Below are positions 1 to 8,518 of a DNA stretch of 37,676 nt, piece after piece; position 1 is the first letter of the stretch, and the number at the start of each line of letters is the position of its first letter. Origin of the DNA: Anaerolineae bacterium (GTDB taxonomy: Bacteria > Chloroflexota > Anaerolineae > UBA1429). The notes under the pieces were generated by a model that saw only the letters and a program-made list of their open reading frames with translations, was not told where the DNA came from and ran no database searches. A program made the position numbers and the translations under genes. Location: contig JAGGYI010000021.1 in the NCBI GenBank assembly GCA_021162655.1, forward strand, positions 1 through 37,676. The letters run 5' to 3'.

Positions 1-840
1 TAGATGGGACGGCGGTCTCTGGCGCGACGGAGTCGACGTTCGATTGGACGGCGGTAGCCGGGAAGCACACGATCAAGGTAGTGGCGAGCAACGAGTGTGG
101 GGATGTGGAGTGCTCGCTGGATGTGGACGTAGGAGACAAGCCGACGTGTGGGATTGAAGGTGACGTGAGCGGCTGTGCTGGGGAGACGCTGAGCTACGAG
201 TACACTGGGAGTGGAGCGGAGAGCTACCAGTGGTACGTAGATGGCGAGGCGGTCTCTGGCGCGACGGGGTCGGCGTTCGACTGGACGGCGGAGGCTGGGT
301 CGCACACGATCAAGGTCGTGGCGAGCAACGAGTGTGGGGATGTAGAGTGCTCGCTGGATGTGGACGTAGGAGAGAAGCCGGAGTGTGGGATTGAAGGTGA
401 CGTGAGCGGCTGTGCTGGGGAGACGCTGAGCTACGAGTACACTGGGAGCGGAGCGGAGAGCTACCAGTGGTATGTAGATGGGACGGCGGTCTCTGGCGCG
501 ACGGAGTCGACGTTCGATTGGACGGCGGTAGCCGGGAAGCACACGATCAAGGTAGTGGCGAGCAACGAGTGTGGGGATGTAGAGTGCTCGCTGGATGTGG
601 ACGTAGGAGACAAGCCGACGTGTGGAGTTGAAGGCCCCGATAGTGGTTGCGCCGGGGAGACGCTGACTTATACCTACACTGGCTCGAACGAGACAAGCCT
701 GCAGTGGTACGTAGATGGCACAGCGGTTTCCGGTGCGACAGGGAAGAGCTTCAGCTGGGTAGCAGTGCCAGGCACTCACAACATCTCAGTGAAAGCGACC
801 AACGAGTGTGGTTCAGTAGAGTGTGGAGTGAGCGTAGATG
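1..840 (+). repeat. In-frame tandem repeat, 237-bp (79-aa) unit; copies begin at 1, 238, 475 and 712 (last one divergent)
   Basis: The same landmark (tagatggNNNggcggtctc...) recurs at exactly 237-bp spacing. Copies 1 and 3 match at 150 of 151 bases over 1-151 versus 475-625. Confidence 0.95.
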
Positions 841-3572
841 TAGCTTACGGCACGATCATTGCCTACAAGTTTGAGGATGTGAATGGCAATGGCCAGTATG
901 ATAATGGTGAGCCCATGCTCAGTGACTGGACCATCACTCTGAGTGCTGGAGTCCCGGTTCAAGAGGCCCGAGCTCTACCGAGTGGAGGAGCACCATCATC
1001 TACCTCTAAAGAGACGGACGAGGGTGGTAAGGCTGTCTTCGACGAGCTTGATTGCGGCACTTACCTTGTCTCTGAAGAGGTCAAAGAGGGCTGGACGGCC
1101 ATGACCCCCATCTCCTATGAAATCTCTGTAGGCGAAAATGAGACAAAGGAGGTGTGGTTCGGCAACTTCCGTTGCTTGGAGGTCTATGGCTACAAGTGGC
1201 TAGATGCCGATGGCGATGGTGTGATGGATCAGGATGAGAAGCCCATTGAAGGGTGGACGATCTACCTGAGTGACGGCCGTGAGACCAAGACGAATGAAAG
1301 TGGTTTCTATCACTTTACCATCTGCCAGCCTGGCGAGTATACCGTGAGCGAAGAGCAACGTGAGGGTTGGGAAGCGACTACAGCTACAGAGCACACCTTC
1401 GTTGCCAAGAGTGGCCAGTCGATCGGTCCGCTGAACTTTGGTAACCGTACACTTCCATCCTTTGGTGGAGTGATGGGAGCCAAGTTCTGGGATCTGAACG
1501 CTGATGGCCATTGGGATAAGGATGAACCCGGTAAAGGAGGAGTGCGGATCATTATCCGTGATGCCTCTGGGAAGGTCGTCTACGAAACGCTGACGGTAGA
1601 TGCTCCGGGTACGCCTCTCCATGGAAGTTGGTCGGTCTCGCAGGGGTTGACCCCTGGCGAATACACCGTGGAAGAAGTCGTACCTGAGGGCTGGGTGCGC
1701 ACCTATCCCGAGACCAACAATGGGGTCTACCGTATCCTACTCAAGGATGATGGTTCATATGAGTTGCTCAGCCCACGGCCGAGTTGGTTCACTGGTCTGA
1801 ACTTTGGCAATGCCCGGTGGATGGGATACAAGTTCTTTGACCGGAACCGCAGTGGTGTGAAAGACGCTGATGAGGAGTTGCTGGGCAACTGGCGCATCCT
1901 CCTCAAGGATATGAACTTTAACATCGTCTTTGAGACACGGACGGTAGCAGGTGCCTCTGATTGGCGCCATGGTCAGTGGTTCCTCACCAAGGAGTTACCC
2001 GAGGGTGACTACTATGTTATCGAGGAGCAGCAGGATGGTTGGGAGCAGACCTATCCGCAGACAAATAACAGCGCTTACCTCATCCACCTCTATGCGGATG
2101 GCTCGTACAAGCTGCTCAGCCAACGGCCGACTTGGTTCGAGGGTCTGAACTTTGGCAACTTCCAGCTTGGCGGACCGCCTCCGTGCCCGCTCTGCCCGGA
2201 TTGGGTCGTCTTCCAGTCCGACCGTGAGGGTGATAACTTTAACATCTTCCGGATGAACTTTGACGGCACGGATGTGCGCCAGCTGACCCATGCGCCAGAG
2301 GACGATGTCTCGCCCACGTGGCGGTTCGATGGCAAGGAGATAGCCTTCGCCTCCAAGCGCGATGGCGATTGGGAGATCTATCGCATGGATGCTTGGGGTG
2401 GCGGGCAGACGAACGTCACCAAGTATCCGGATGCGGCTGATCTTGCTCCGAGCTGGAACTGCTTCTGGATTGCCTTCCAGTCGAACCGTGATGGCAACTG
2501 GGAGATCTACAAGACCGATCCGAACGGCTTGGAGCAGATCCGCCTGACGGATAACCCTGCCGCCGATGAGGCGCCGAGCTGGTCTCCTGATGGCAAGTGG
2601 ATCGTCTTCCAGTCGAACCGCGATGGCAACTGGGAACTCTATATCATGGATGGCAATGGCGAGAACTTGCGCCGTCTGACGAACAACCCGGCGACAGATC
2701 GCAATCCTGCCTGGTCGATCGATGGCAAGTGGATCGCCTTTGAGTCGGATCGCGATGGCCAGTTCGATATCTACAAGATCAATGTGGAGACTGGCGAACT
2801 GATTCGGCTGACAGATGATCCTGGCCGAGATACAGATCCGGCGTGGACGCCATATTGCCAGTACATCATCTTCCAGAGCGATCGTACCCAGAACGCTGAG
2901 GTCTTCCGTATGGAGTATGATGGCTCTGGGCAGACGGATCTCTCGCGGGAGATCGATTGGTTCGACGTTGTTGACTATGTGCCGCAGGGGCTGATTGCTC
3001 CGGCGGTGAGCCGCCAGGCCTTGATTGAGGGAGTGGATGGCTATGCTGGTTGCACTGATACCTCCCTCAATGCCTGGGCTCCGGAGGAGGTGCTGGGTGC
3101 AGAGCATACCCTGCGGGTTCGCCCAGGGGTCAAGGATGTGCTGATCCGCTTCGACCTCAGTGCACTCCCTGAGGGGGTGACCATCCAGCAGGCTCAACTC
3201 GTCCTCTATAGCATGGAGCGGACGAATGAGAACCCTGTTGAGGTTGGAGTGTATGCCCTGAACCGTGGTTGGGCTGAGGATGAAGCGAACTATACCGCCT
3301 CTAATACGGGGAACCCCTGGACAGAACCTGGGGCCTGGGCGGATGCCGCGGCTGATCCGGTGGCAACAGTCCGGGTGGACGCGACGGATAAAGCATTCGT
3401 CTGGGATGTGACCGATCTGGTCAAAGCGTGGTATGCTGACCCCGATGGAAACTATGGCCTCCTCGTTGGGGCCAAGGGTGGGCCGGCGGTGGAATACAGC
3501 TTTGCTTCCTCGGAGCACAAGAATTCTGCTTGGCGCCCGCGGTTGCTGGTGACCTACCAGTTTGCTCCCTGA
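1..3572 (+). CDS. Large modular surface/secreted protein, 5'-truncated by the window edge: Ig/PKD-like 79-aa tandem repeats, four SdrD/Cna-B-like domains, PD40/TolB-like beta-propeller, C-terminal DNRLRE-like domain
   Basis: The frame is open from base 3 (DGTAVSGATESTFDW...), so the listed start at 81 (a GTG inside a repeat) is artefactual. Repeats carry CAGETLSYEYTGSGAESYQWYVDG. Sdr-like domains carry DxNxDGxxDxDE and end in GLNFGN. Propeller blades carry FQSNRDGNWEIY...LTDNPA...PSWSPDGKWI. The C-terminus (LIRFDLSALPEGVTIQQAQLVLYS...VWDVTDLVKAWYADPDGNYGLLV) is typical of DNRLRE domains. Confidence 0.9.
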   Translation, partial: DGTAVSGATESTFDWTAVAGKHTIKVVASNECGDVECSLDVDVGDKPTCGIEGDVSGCAGETLSYEYTGSGAESYQWYVDGEAVSGATGSAFDWTAEAGSHTIKVVASNECGDVECSLDVDVGEKPECGIEGDVSGCAGETLSYEYTGSGAESYQWYVDGTAVSGATESTFDWTAVAGKHTIKVVASNECGDVECSLDVDVGDKPTCGVEGPDSGCAGETLTYTYTGSNETSLQWYVDGTAVSGATGKSFSWVAVPGTHNISVKATNECGSVECGVSVDVAYGTIIAYKFEDVNGNGQYDNGEPMLSDWTITLSAGVPVQEARALPSGGAPSSTSKETDEGGKAVFDELDCGTYLVSEEVKEGWTAMTPISYEISVGENETKEVWFGNFRCLEVYGYKWLDADGDGVMDQDEKPIEGWTIYLSDGRETKTNESGFYHFTICQPGEYTVSEEQREGWEATTATEHTFVAKSGQSIGPLNFGNRTLPSFGGVMGAKFWDLNADGHWDKDEPGKGGVRIIIRDASGKVVYETLTVDAPGTPLHGSWSVSQGLTPGEYTVEEVVPEGWVRTYPETNNGVYRILLKDDGSYELLSPRPSWFTGLNFGNARWMGYKFFDRNRSGVKDADEELLGNWRILLKDMNFNIVFETRTVAGASDWRHGQWFLTKELPEGDYYVIEEQQDGWEQTYPQTNNSAYLIHLYADGSYKLLSQRPTWFEGLNFGNFQLGGPPPCPLCPDWVVFQSDREGDNFNIFRMNFDGTDVRQLTHAPEDDVSPTWRFDGKEIAFASKRDGDWEIYRMDAWGGGQTNVTKYPDAADLAPSWNCFWIAFQSNRDGNWEIYKTDPNGLEQIRLTDNPAADEAPSWSPDGKWIVFQSNRDGNWELYIMDGNGENLRRLTNNPATDRNPAWSIDGKWIAFESDRDGQFDIYKINVETGELIRLTDDPGRDTDPAWTPYCQYIIFQSDRTQNAEVFRMEYDGSGQTDLSREIDWFDVVDYVPQGLIAPAVSRQALIEGVDGYAGCTDTSLNAWAPEEVLGAEHTLRVRPGVKDVLIRFDLSALPEGVTIQQAQLVLYSMERTNENPVEVGVYALNRGWAEDEANYTASNTGNPWTEPGAWADAAADPVATVRVDATDKAFVWDVTDLVKAWYADPDGNYGLLVGAKGGPAVEYSFASSEHKNSAWRPRLLVTYQFAP

Positions 3573-3588
3573 GTGAGCTGGAGGCGAT

Positions 3589-3624
3589 AAAAAAGGGGGC
3601 CCACAAGGGTGGGCTCCCTTTTTT
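3589..3624. terminator. Intrinsic terminator, probably bidirectional, between convergent genes
   Basis: aaaaaagggggcccac-aagg-gtgggctccctttttt: near-perfect stem with A/T tracts on both sides. Confidence 0.85.
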
Positions 3625-3638
3625 CTATTGGGTGGGGT

Positions 3639-4604
3639 TTATTCGGGGTAATTTCCTTCCTGGCGCCAGATTTCGAGCATAAGTTCGTAGCGTTCCAGGG
3701 GCATGCCTGTGTAGATACAGTTGCTTGTAGAAAAGATGTAGCCGCCCCCGGGCATGCCGTGTTGTAGGGCATAGTGGACGGAAGCAATAACCTCCTCGTC
3801 TGTTCCTGAGTTCAAGAGGCCACAATTTACGTTGCCAATGAGAGTGACGCGATCTCCCACTAGACGCTTTACCTCAGCGATATCCACGCCGGCCTGAGGG
3901 TCTAGAGAATGCAGCGCGTGGGGATTGGCTTCAACCAGGTCATCGAGAATGGGCATGATATTGCCATCAGTATGTTTGATGACATAAAATCCCAGCTCTC
4001 GCTGCCCGGCGATGAGCCGCTTTAGATAGGGAGCGACGACCTGCTTGAACATTCGAGGGCTCAGAAAGGGGCCGGTATTAAAGCAATAGTCAGCACAGAG
4101 GGCGAATCCGTCCAACCCCCCATGTCGGCGGAGTCGTTCGGCTTTTTCGAGCATTTCGTCCACTCGGCGATCAGCCTCTGCCTTGGCTTCATCTAGGTTT
4201 TCATAGAGCCAGGCACACCACTCCTCCATTTGCTCACCACTGGGAATGGAGTAGGTGGCGTCTCCGTGCATCATAATAAAGTACCGGTCACCTGTACGCG
4301 CGCGGATGAGGTCGATCAAGCGGAAGGTTTCCTCTAGGGTGTTGGGGTTCGGGTGGATAAAGATTGCATCGTGTTCGTAGCGTTCGGCCGTCATGATGTA
4401 AATATCGGCCATTTCGGAGCGGTGGAGCCGCCGTTCCGATTCGGACATCTGGTCCCACTGGTGGTAACTCCGATGGAGGGGATGTACCTTGCCAAAAGCT
4501 TCCATGGTGAGAAAAAAGACCAGCTCAAAGTGGGGCACACGCCCAGGGATGGGACGGTGTTCCAAGGCAGCGATAAAGCGCTCTCGAGGGGTCATTTCTG
4601 CCAT
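3639..4604 (-). CDS. Uroporphyrinogen decarboxylase (URO-D)-family protein, likely a corrinoid-methyltransferase-like member
   Basis: MTPRERFIAALEHR N-terminus, FYVIKHTDGNIMPILDDLVEANPHALHSLDPQAGVDIAEVKRLVGDRVTLIGNVN, and GGGYIFSTSNCI; RBS aaaggag upstream. Confidence 0.85.
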   Translation of the reverse strand: MAEMTPRERFIAALEHRPIPGRVPHFELVFFLTMEAFGKVHPLHRSYHQWDQMSESERRLHRSEMADIYIMTAERYEHDAIFIHPNPNTLEETFRLIDLIRARTGDRYFIMMHGDATYSIPSGEQMEEWCAWLYENLDEAKAEADRRVDEMLEKAERLRRHGGLDGFALCADYCFNTGPFLSPRMFKQVVAPYLKRLIAGQRELGFYVIKHTDGNIMPILDDLVEANPHALHSLDPQAGVDIAEVKRLVGDRVTLIGNVNCGLLNSGTDEEVIASVHYALQHGMPGGGYIFSTSNCIYTGMPLERYELMLEIWRQEGNYPE

Positions 4605-4632
4605 AGTTCTCTCCTTTGGCTAGTTCAAAACT

Positions 4633-4661
4633 AGGCTATCTCGATTGGGAAGGCTTGTCAA
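4633..4661 (-). promoter_or_regulatory. Candidate sigma-70-type promoter for the URO-D-like gene
   Basis: Minus strand TTGACA-N17-TAGCCT; the -35 is perfect and the -10 weak. Confidence 0.5.
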
Positions 4662-4671
4662 TCATTTTTCC

Positions 4672-4699
4672 TTGACAGGGGAAGTAGGTGCCCTAGAAT
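4672..4699 (+). promoter_or_regulatory. Sigma-70-type promoter for the Gfo/Idh/MocA gene
   Basis: TTGACA-N16-TAGAAT, 36 bp upstream of the start codon. Confidence 0.75.
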
Positions 4700-4735
4700 T
4701 TGCCCGATTGTTGGAACTACATAAGGAGGGTACCC

Positions 4736-5803
4736 ATGCCTGAATTTCGTGTTGGTATCATTGGCTGTGGCCGGCCTATTCGAACGGAGGGGGCAACGGG
4801 CTTTGGTATGGCCCATGCGCACGCTCTCGGGTATGAGGCTTCTCCGGACGCCAAGATCGTCGCTTTGGCGGATATTAACCTGGAGAACGCCAGAGTCTTT
4901 CAGCGGGAGCATGGAGGGGAGCGTATCTATCAGGATTACCATGAGATGCTAGCCAAAGAGCAGCTCGACATAGTGAGCATTTGCACCTGGCCCCATCTAC
5001 ATGCTGAGATGGTTATCGCAGCGGCGGAGGCCGGGGTTAGGGCGATCCATTGCGAAAAGCCTATGGCCCCGACATTTGGTGAGGCCGTGCGCATGGCAAA
5101 GGTCTGTGAAGAGCGGGGAGTGCAGTTGACCTTTAATCACCAGCGCCGCTTTGGCCTTCCCTTTCGCAAAGCCAAGGAGCTGCTCAAAGCAGGGGCGATA
5201 GGAGACCTGGTTCGTTTGGAGGCGGCTTGCTCCAATATGTTTGATTGGGGAACTCACTGGTTTGACATGATGTTTTTCTATAACGATGAAACACCGGTGG
5301 ATTGGGTGATGGGACAGATCGAACCTCGAGGTGGGCGCAAATTTTTTGGCGTCCCAGTGGAAGGACAGGGAATCAGCTACTTCAAGTATCGGAACGGAGT
5401 ATATGGGTTGCTCATCACAGGAGCAGGAGTAGAGATAGGAGCGGCGAATCGCCTTATAGGGACGGAAGGAGTTATCGAGGTAGGGCATAGCCAAGAGGTC
5501 CCTCTGCGCATTTGGGGCAAGGGGCAGAACGGCTGGCAGGCAGTGCCGCTTGAATCGGGCTTGCATGGGAACGAGTATGTCAAGCTCGCTGTTCTGGATG
5601 TCATCGATGCCCTCAAAACGGGTCGGGAGCCAGAGCTCTCTGCGCGCAAAGCGCTGCAGGCTACCGAGCTCATTTTTGCGACATATGAATCAAGCCGCCG
5701 AAGAGGACGGGTGGACCTGCCTTTGCAGATCGAGGACTCGCCTTTTCTCTCGATGCTTGCTTCAGGTGAGATGAAGGGAGAGTTCGAGGAGGTCAAATGG
5801 TGA
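4736..5803 (+). CDS. Gfo/Idh/MocA-family NAD(P)-dependent oxidoreductase
   Basis: MPEFRVGIIGCG Rossmann N-terminus, CEKPMAPTFGEAVRMAKVCEERGVQLTFNHQRRF. Start moved from 4700 to 4736, where aaggaggg precedes the ATG. Confidence 0.9.
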   Translation: MPEFRVGIIGCGRPIRTEGATGFGMAHAHALGYEASPDAKIVALADINLENARVFQREHGGERIYQDYHEMLAKEQLDIVSICTWPHLHAEMVIAAAEAGVRAIHCEKPMAPTFGEAVRMAKVCEERGVQLTFNHQRRFGLPFRKAKELLKAGAIGDLVRLEAACSNMFDWGTHWFDMMFFYNDETPVDWVMGQIEPRGGRKFFGVPVEGQGISYFKYRNGVYGLLITGAGVEIGAANRLIGTEGVIEVGHSQEVPLRIWGKGQNGWQAVPLESGLHGNEYVKLAVLDVIDALKTGREPELSARKALQATELIFATYESSRRRGRVDLPLQIEDSPFLSMLASGEMKGEFEEVKW

Positions 5804-5806
5804 ACG

Positions 5807-5836
5807 CTCCAGGGAGCAGATTTTCGCTCCCTGGAG
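5807..5836 (+). terminator. Hairpin terminator
   Basis: Perfect 11-bp stem CTCCAGGGAGC/GCTCCCTGGAG with an 8-nt loop; only a weak T-run (ctgctttt) follows. Confidence 0.6.
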
Positions 5837-5846
5837 AGGTCTGCTT

Positions 5847-6812
5847 TTAGAGATCTTGAACGAGGAATTCGACCCAGGCGGAGAGCTTTGCACCCGGTTC
5901 AAGGATAATGAGGTGAGATTCTCGTCCCAGCCCTCTGGCGTAAAGGTTGTGGGCATCAGTGGAGCATGATTGATTTTCCAAGCAAAAGAAAGGCTTTCCC
6001 TGGGGGGTGTAGACGACGCTGTGAGTAAAGATCTCGGAAGCCCGCAGGGAGAGCTTTTTGCCTATGGCGTCGTAAAAGATCACCTGAGGATGTTCAGGAG
6101 TCATTCCCCAAAAGACATCGTCCACATCGAGTCCGTCCAAGGAAGTGGGCTTGCGAAGATCTGCGGGGGCATCCGTGAGGTCTACAAGGCGCCCTGTAGG
6201 GATGAGCTTGATGGCCTCCATCCATTTTTTTGCGGGCACTTGGATACGTACGTCTGCACGCGATCCGATGATATTAAAGTACGGATGGATGGCTAACCCA
6301 AAAGGTAGGGGTTGCCAGGTATCTGTATTGTGGATGGTGAACTCTAAGCGAATCGCTCGTGGGCGCAACGTGTAAGTGAGCTCCAGAACGTTGTGAAAGG
6401 GAAAGAGGTGGAAAAGCTCTGTCCCAGGAGTAAAGGCAATGTGGCAGGTAATGGAAGCTTGCTCCTCGGAGAGTGAAGGAGTATCCCATTCCCAAGGGAT
6501 ATTGCGCACAAGGCCGTGGATGAAATGAGGGCCGTCGTTTGCCGGAAAGTGATACGTTTTCCCCTGGAAAACGAAACGAGCATTTTTGACCCTGTTAGGT
6601 GTGGGGTAAAGAATAGGGGTACCCAAAAGGCGGCCTTGGGGGGAAAAGCCACAAAGATATTCTTGGCCGTCTACCTGGAAGCTGATGAGGTTGCATCCTA
6701 CTTCAGGTAAAAATGAGAGAGAGGTCTGTCCCTCCAGGCTTTGGTGGTTTAAGCGGATTATTTCACTGCCAGTGTGAGGATCTTGGGTGGTAGAATAAGT
6801 GAACTCAGCCAC
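5847..6812 (-). CDS. Aldose 1-epimerase family protein
   Basis: FLPEVGCNLISFQVDGQEYL...GTPILYPTPNRV...HFIHGLVRN...FGLAIHPYFN. GTG start at 6812 (VAEFTYST) preferred over 6845 because aaggaggg lies just upstream of it. Confidence 0.85.
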   Translation of the reverse strand: MAEFTYSTTQDPHTGSEIIRLNHQSLEGQTSLSFLPEVGCNLISFQVDGQEYLCGFSPQGRLLGTPILYPTPNRVKNARFVFQGKTYHFPANDGPHFIHGLVRNIPWEWDTPSLSEEQASITCHIAFTPGTELFHLFPFHNVLELTYTLRPRAIRLEFTIHNTDTWQPLPFGLAIHPYFNIIGSRADVRIQVPAKKWMEAIKLIPTGRLVDLTDAPADLRKPTSLDGLDVDDVFWGMTPEHPQVIFYDAIGKKLSLRASEIFTHSVVYTPQGKPFFCLENQSCSTDAHNLYARGLGRESHLIILEPGAKLSAWVEFLVQDL

Positions 6813-6850
6813 GGGAGCCCTCCTTGTGTAATCATCACTTGTCAAAGTAT

Positions 6851-6879
6851 ATACTAGGGAGAGGTTTCCCCAAAGTCAA
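6851..6879 (-). promoter_or_regulatory. Candidate promoter for the aldose epimerase gene
   Basis: Minus strand TTGACT-N17-TAGTAT; overlaps a perfect 10-bp palindrome agtatatact (6846-6855). Confidence 0.5.
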
Positions 6880-6892
6880 AGAGGTGGTGACA

Positions 6893-8041
6893 ATGAGAAT
6901 TACAGAGATTGAGCCGGTCATCGTTCATGTGAACCATCGCGGGGATTGGGTTTTTGTCCAAGTGCACACGGATGAGGGCCTTGTGGGCCTGGGGGAGGCT
7001 AGCCACAGTTCCAATGATGCTCTCCTCGTAAAGACTTTGGGAATTTTTGCAGAGAGGCTTAGAGGCCAAGACCCCCTGCGTATTGAGGCCCTTTGGTGGC
7101 AGTTATACAGTAGGAATGGGGGGCGCATCTGGAACACAGCTCTTAGCGCGGTGGAGCAGGCTCTTTGGGACATCATGGGGCAATATCTGGGGGTGCCTAT
7201 TCGCACGCTGTTTGGTGGGGCTTTGCGAGAGCGAGTTCGTCTCTATGCCAATATCAACCGACACGTGGTTGATCGGAGCCCCGAGGGATTTGCCGAGGCG
7301 GCTCGCCGTGCGGTTGCAGAGGGGTTCCGAGCGATCAAACTGGCACCCTTTGATGAACTGGTTGGTCCTGCTCATGTGCGCTCGGGGCCACTGGCTGCTT
7401 GGCGCCGTGGGCTGGAACGCGTGCGGGCTGTGCGTGAGGCTATAGGGGAAGACGTGGAACTGCTGGTGGATTGTCATGGAAGGATGGACGTCTCTGAGGC
7501 GATTCTCGTGGCCAAAGAACTCGAGCCTTATAATCTTTATTGGTATGAGGAGCCTGTGCCCCATACGTACACGGAAGGCTTGGCACGCATTACTCAGACG
7601 ATATCGATCCCTACAGCCTCGGCAGAGAGTGTTTTTGCCATGGAGGGGTTTGCCCCATTCTTGAACAAGCGGGTAGTGGATATTTTGATGCCTGATGTCA
7701 AGCACGATGGCGGTCTCTTGGAGACCAAGAGGATTGCTGGGGCAGCACGGATGCAAGGACTCCTAATAGCTCCGCACAATCCGGCAGGGCCTGTTTCGAC
7801 GGCAGCAACTGGCCAGGTGGTCAGTACACTTTCGAATTTTGTTATTCTGGAATACGCTTGGGGGGAGGCCGATTGGCGGGCGTCTCTTTTGGACCCTCCA
7901 GAGCGAATCGAGGATGGTTATCTTTTGCTTCCAGAGGGACCAGGGCTGGGGCATCGTTTGAATGAAGCAGTGGTGGCGGAACATCGCCAAGTTGCGCCAA
8001 GAGGAGAAGATTCTAGCAAAGTGGTACCTTTGACAGGCTAA
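6893..8041 (+). CDS. Mandelate racemase/muconate lactonizing enzyme (enolase) superfamily protein, probable sugar-acid dehydratase
   Basis: MRITEIEPVIVHV, AVEQALWDIMGQYLGVPIRTLFGG, IKLAPFDE, LLVDCHGRM, YWYEEPVPH, and the DVKHDGG/APHNPAGPVS region. Start moved to 6893. Confidence 0.88.
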   Translation: MRITEIEPVIVHVNHRGDWVFVQVHTDEGLVGLGEASHSSNDALLVKTLGIFAERLRGQDPLRIEALWWQLYSRNGGRIWNTALSAVEQALWDIMGQYLGVPIRTLFGGALRERVRLYANINRHVVDRSPEGFAEAARRAVAEGFRAIKLAPFDELVGPAHVRSGPLAAWRRGLERVRAVREAIGEDVELLVDCHGRMDVSEAILVAKELEPYNLYWYEEPVPHTYTEGLARITQTISIPTASAESVFAMEGFAPFLNKRVVDILMPDVKHDGGLLETKRIAGAARMQGLLIAPHNPAGPVSTAATGQVVSTLSNFVILEYAWGEADWRASLLDPPERIEDGYLLLPEGPGLGHRLNEAVVAEHRQVAPRGEDSSKVVPLTG

Positions 8042-8067
8042 AGCCCCAGAGGGCGCTTTGCTTTTTT
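8040..8067 (+). terminator. Probable intrinsic terminator
   Basis: AAAGC.CCC-aga-GGG.GCTTT stem followed by gcttttttag. Confidence 0.6.
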
Positions 8068-8085
8068 AGCAAGATAGGATAAAAT
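8058..8085 (+). promoter_or_regulatory. Candidate promoter for the traR/dksA-lspA-rluD block
   Basis: TTGCTT-N16-TAAAAT. Confidence 0.4.
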
Positions 8086-8131
8086 GGATTCGTTGGTCCC
8101 TGCGGCCAAGTAGGATGAGGAGAGTCGGTCG

Positions 8132-8500
8132 ATGGAGATCAAGGCCAAATCAAAGAGGATGGAAGACCTGAAGGCCTACTTGGAGGCCGAGCGAGAACGG
8201 CTGCGTGCCGAGATTGCCCGGAGCGATTTGAGCACCGGGGAGAAACGTACTGGCTATAGCACCCATATGGCAGATGATGCGACCATTGCCTTCGAGCAGG
8301 CCAAGAATGTGAGCTTGCGGAGGTCGCAGGAGGCGCTGCTAGCCGAAGTAGAAGATGCGCTCAAGCGCATGGAAAACGGCACTTATGGGATTTGCCAACG
8401 CTGTGGTAGGATGATCGATCTTGCTCGTTTGAAAGCGATGCCTACAGCGGCTCTTTGTCTTGCCTGTCAAGAGCTTCTGGAGCAGCGCCGCGCCGTATAG
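8132..8500 (+). CDS. TraR/DksA-family zinc finger protein
   Basis: Coiled-coil N-terminus, then GTYGICQRCGRMIDLARLKAMPTAALCLACQ (CxxC...CxxC). Confidence 0.92.
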   Translation: MEIKAKSKRMEDLKAYLEAERERLRAEIARSDLSTGEKRTGYSTHMADDATIAFEQAKNVSLRRSQEALLAEVEDALKRMENGTYGICQRCGRMIDLARLKAMPTAALCLACQELLEQRRAV

Positions 8501-8518
8501 CTGGAGGGTGCAAAATAG

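Noticed and set aside
1995-3518. 507-aa antisense ORF on the minus strand
   Set aside because: It lies fully opposite the beta-propeller/DNRLRE part of the large surface protein, whose plus-strand translation shows clear domain repeats. The antisense frame looks like a compositional by-product with no recognisable domain or RBS.
4997-5566. 189-aa minus-strand ORF inside the Gfo/Idh gene
   Set aside because: Shadow ORF; no domain; the plus-strand gene is well supported.
7103-7756. 217-aa antisense ORF opposite the enolase-superfamily gene
   Set aside because: Shadow ORF; the plus-strand frame carries conserved MR/MLE motifs.
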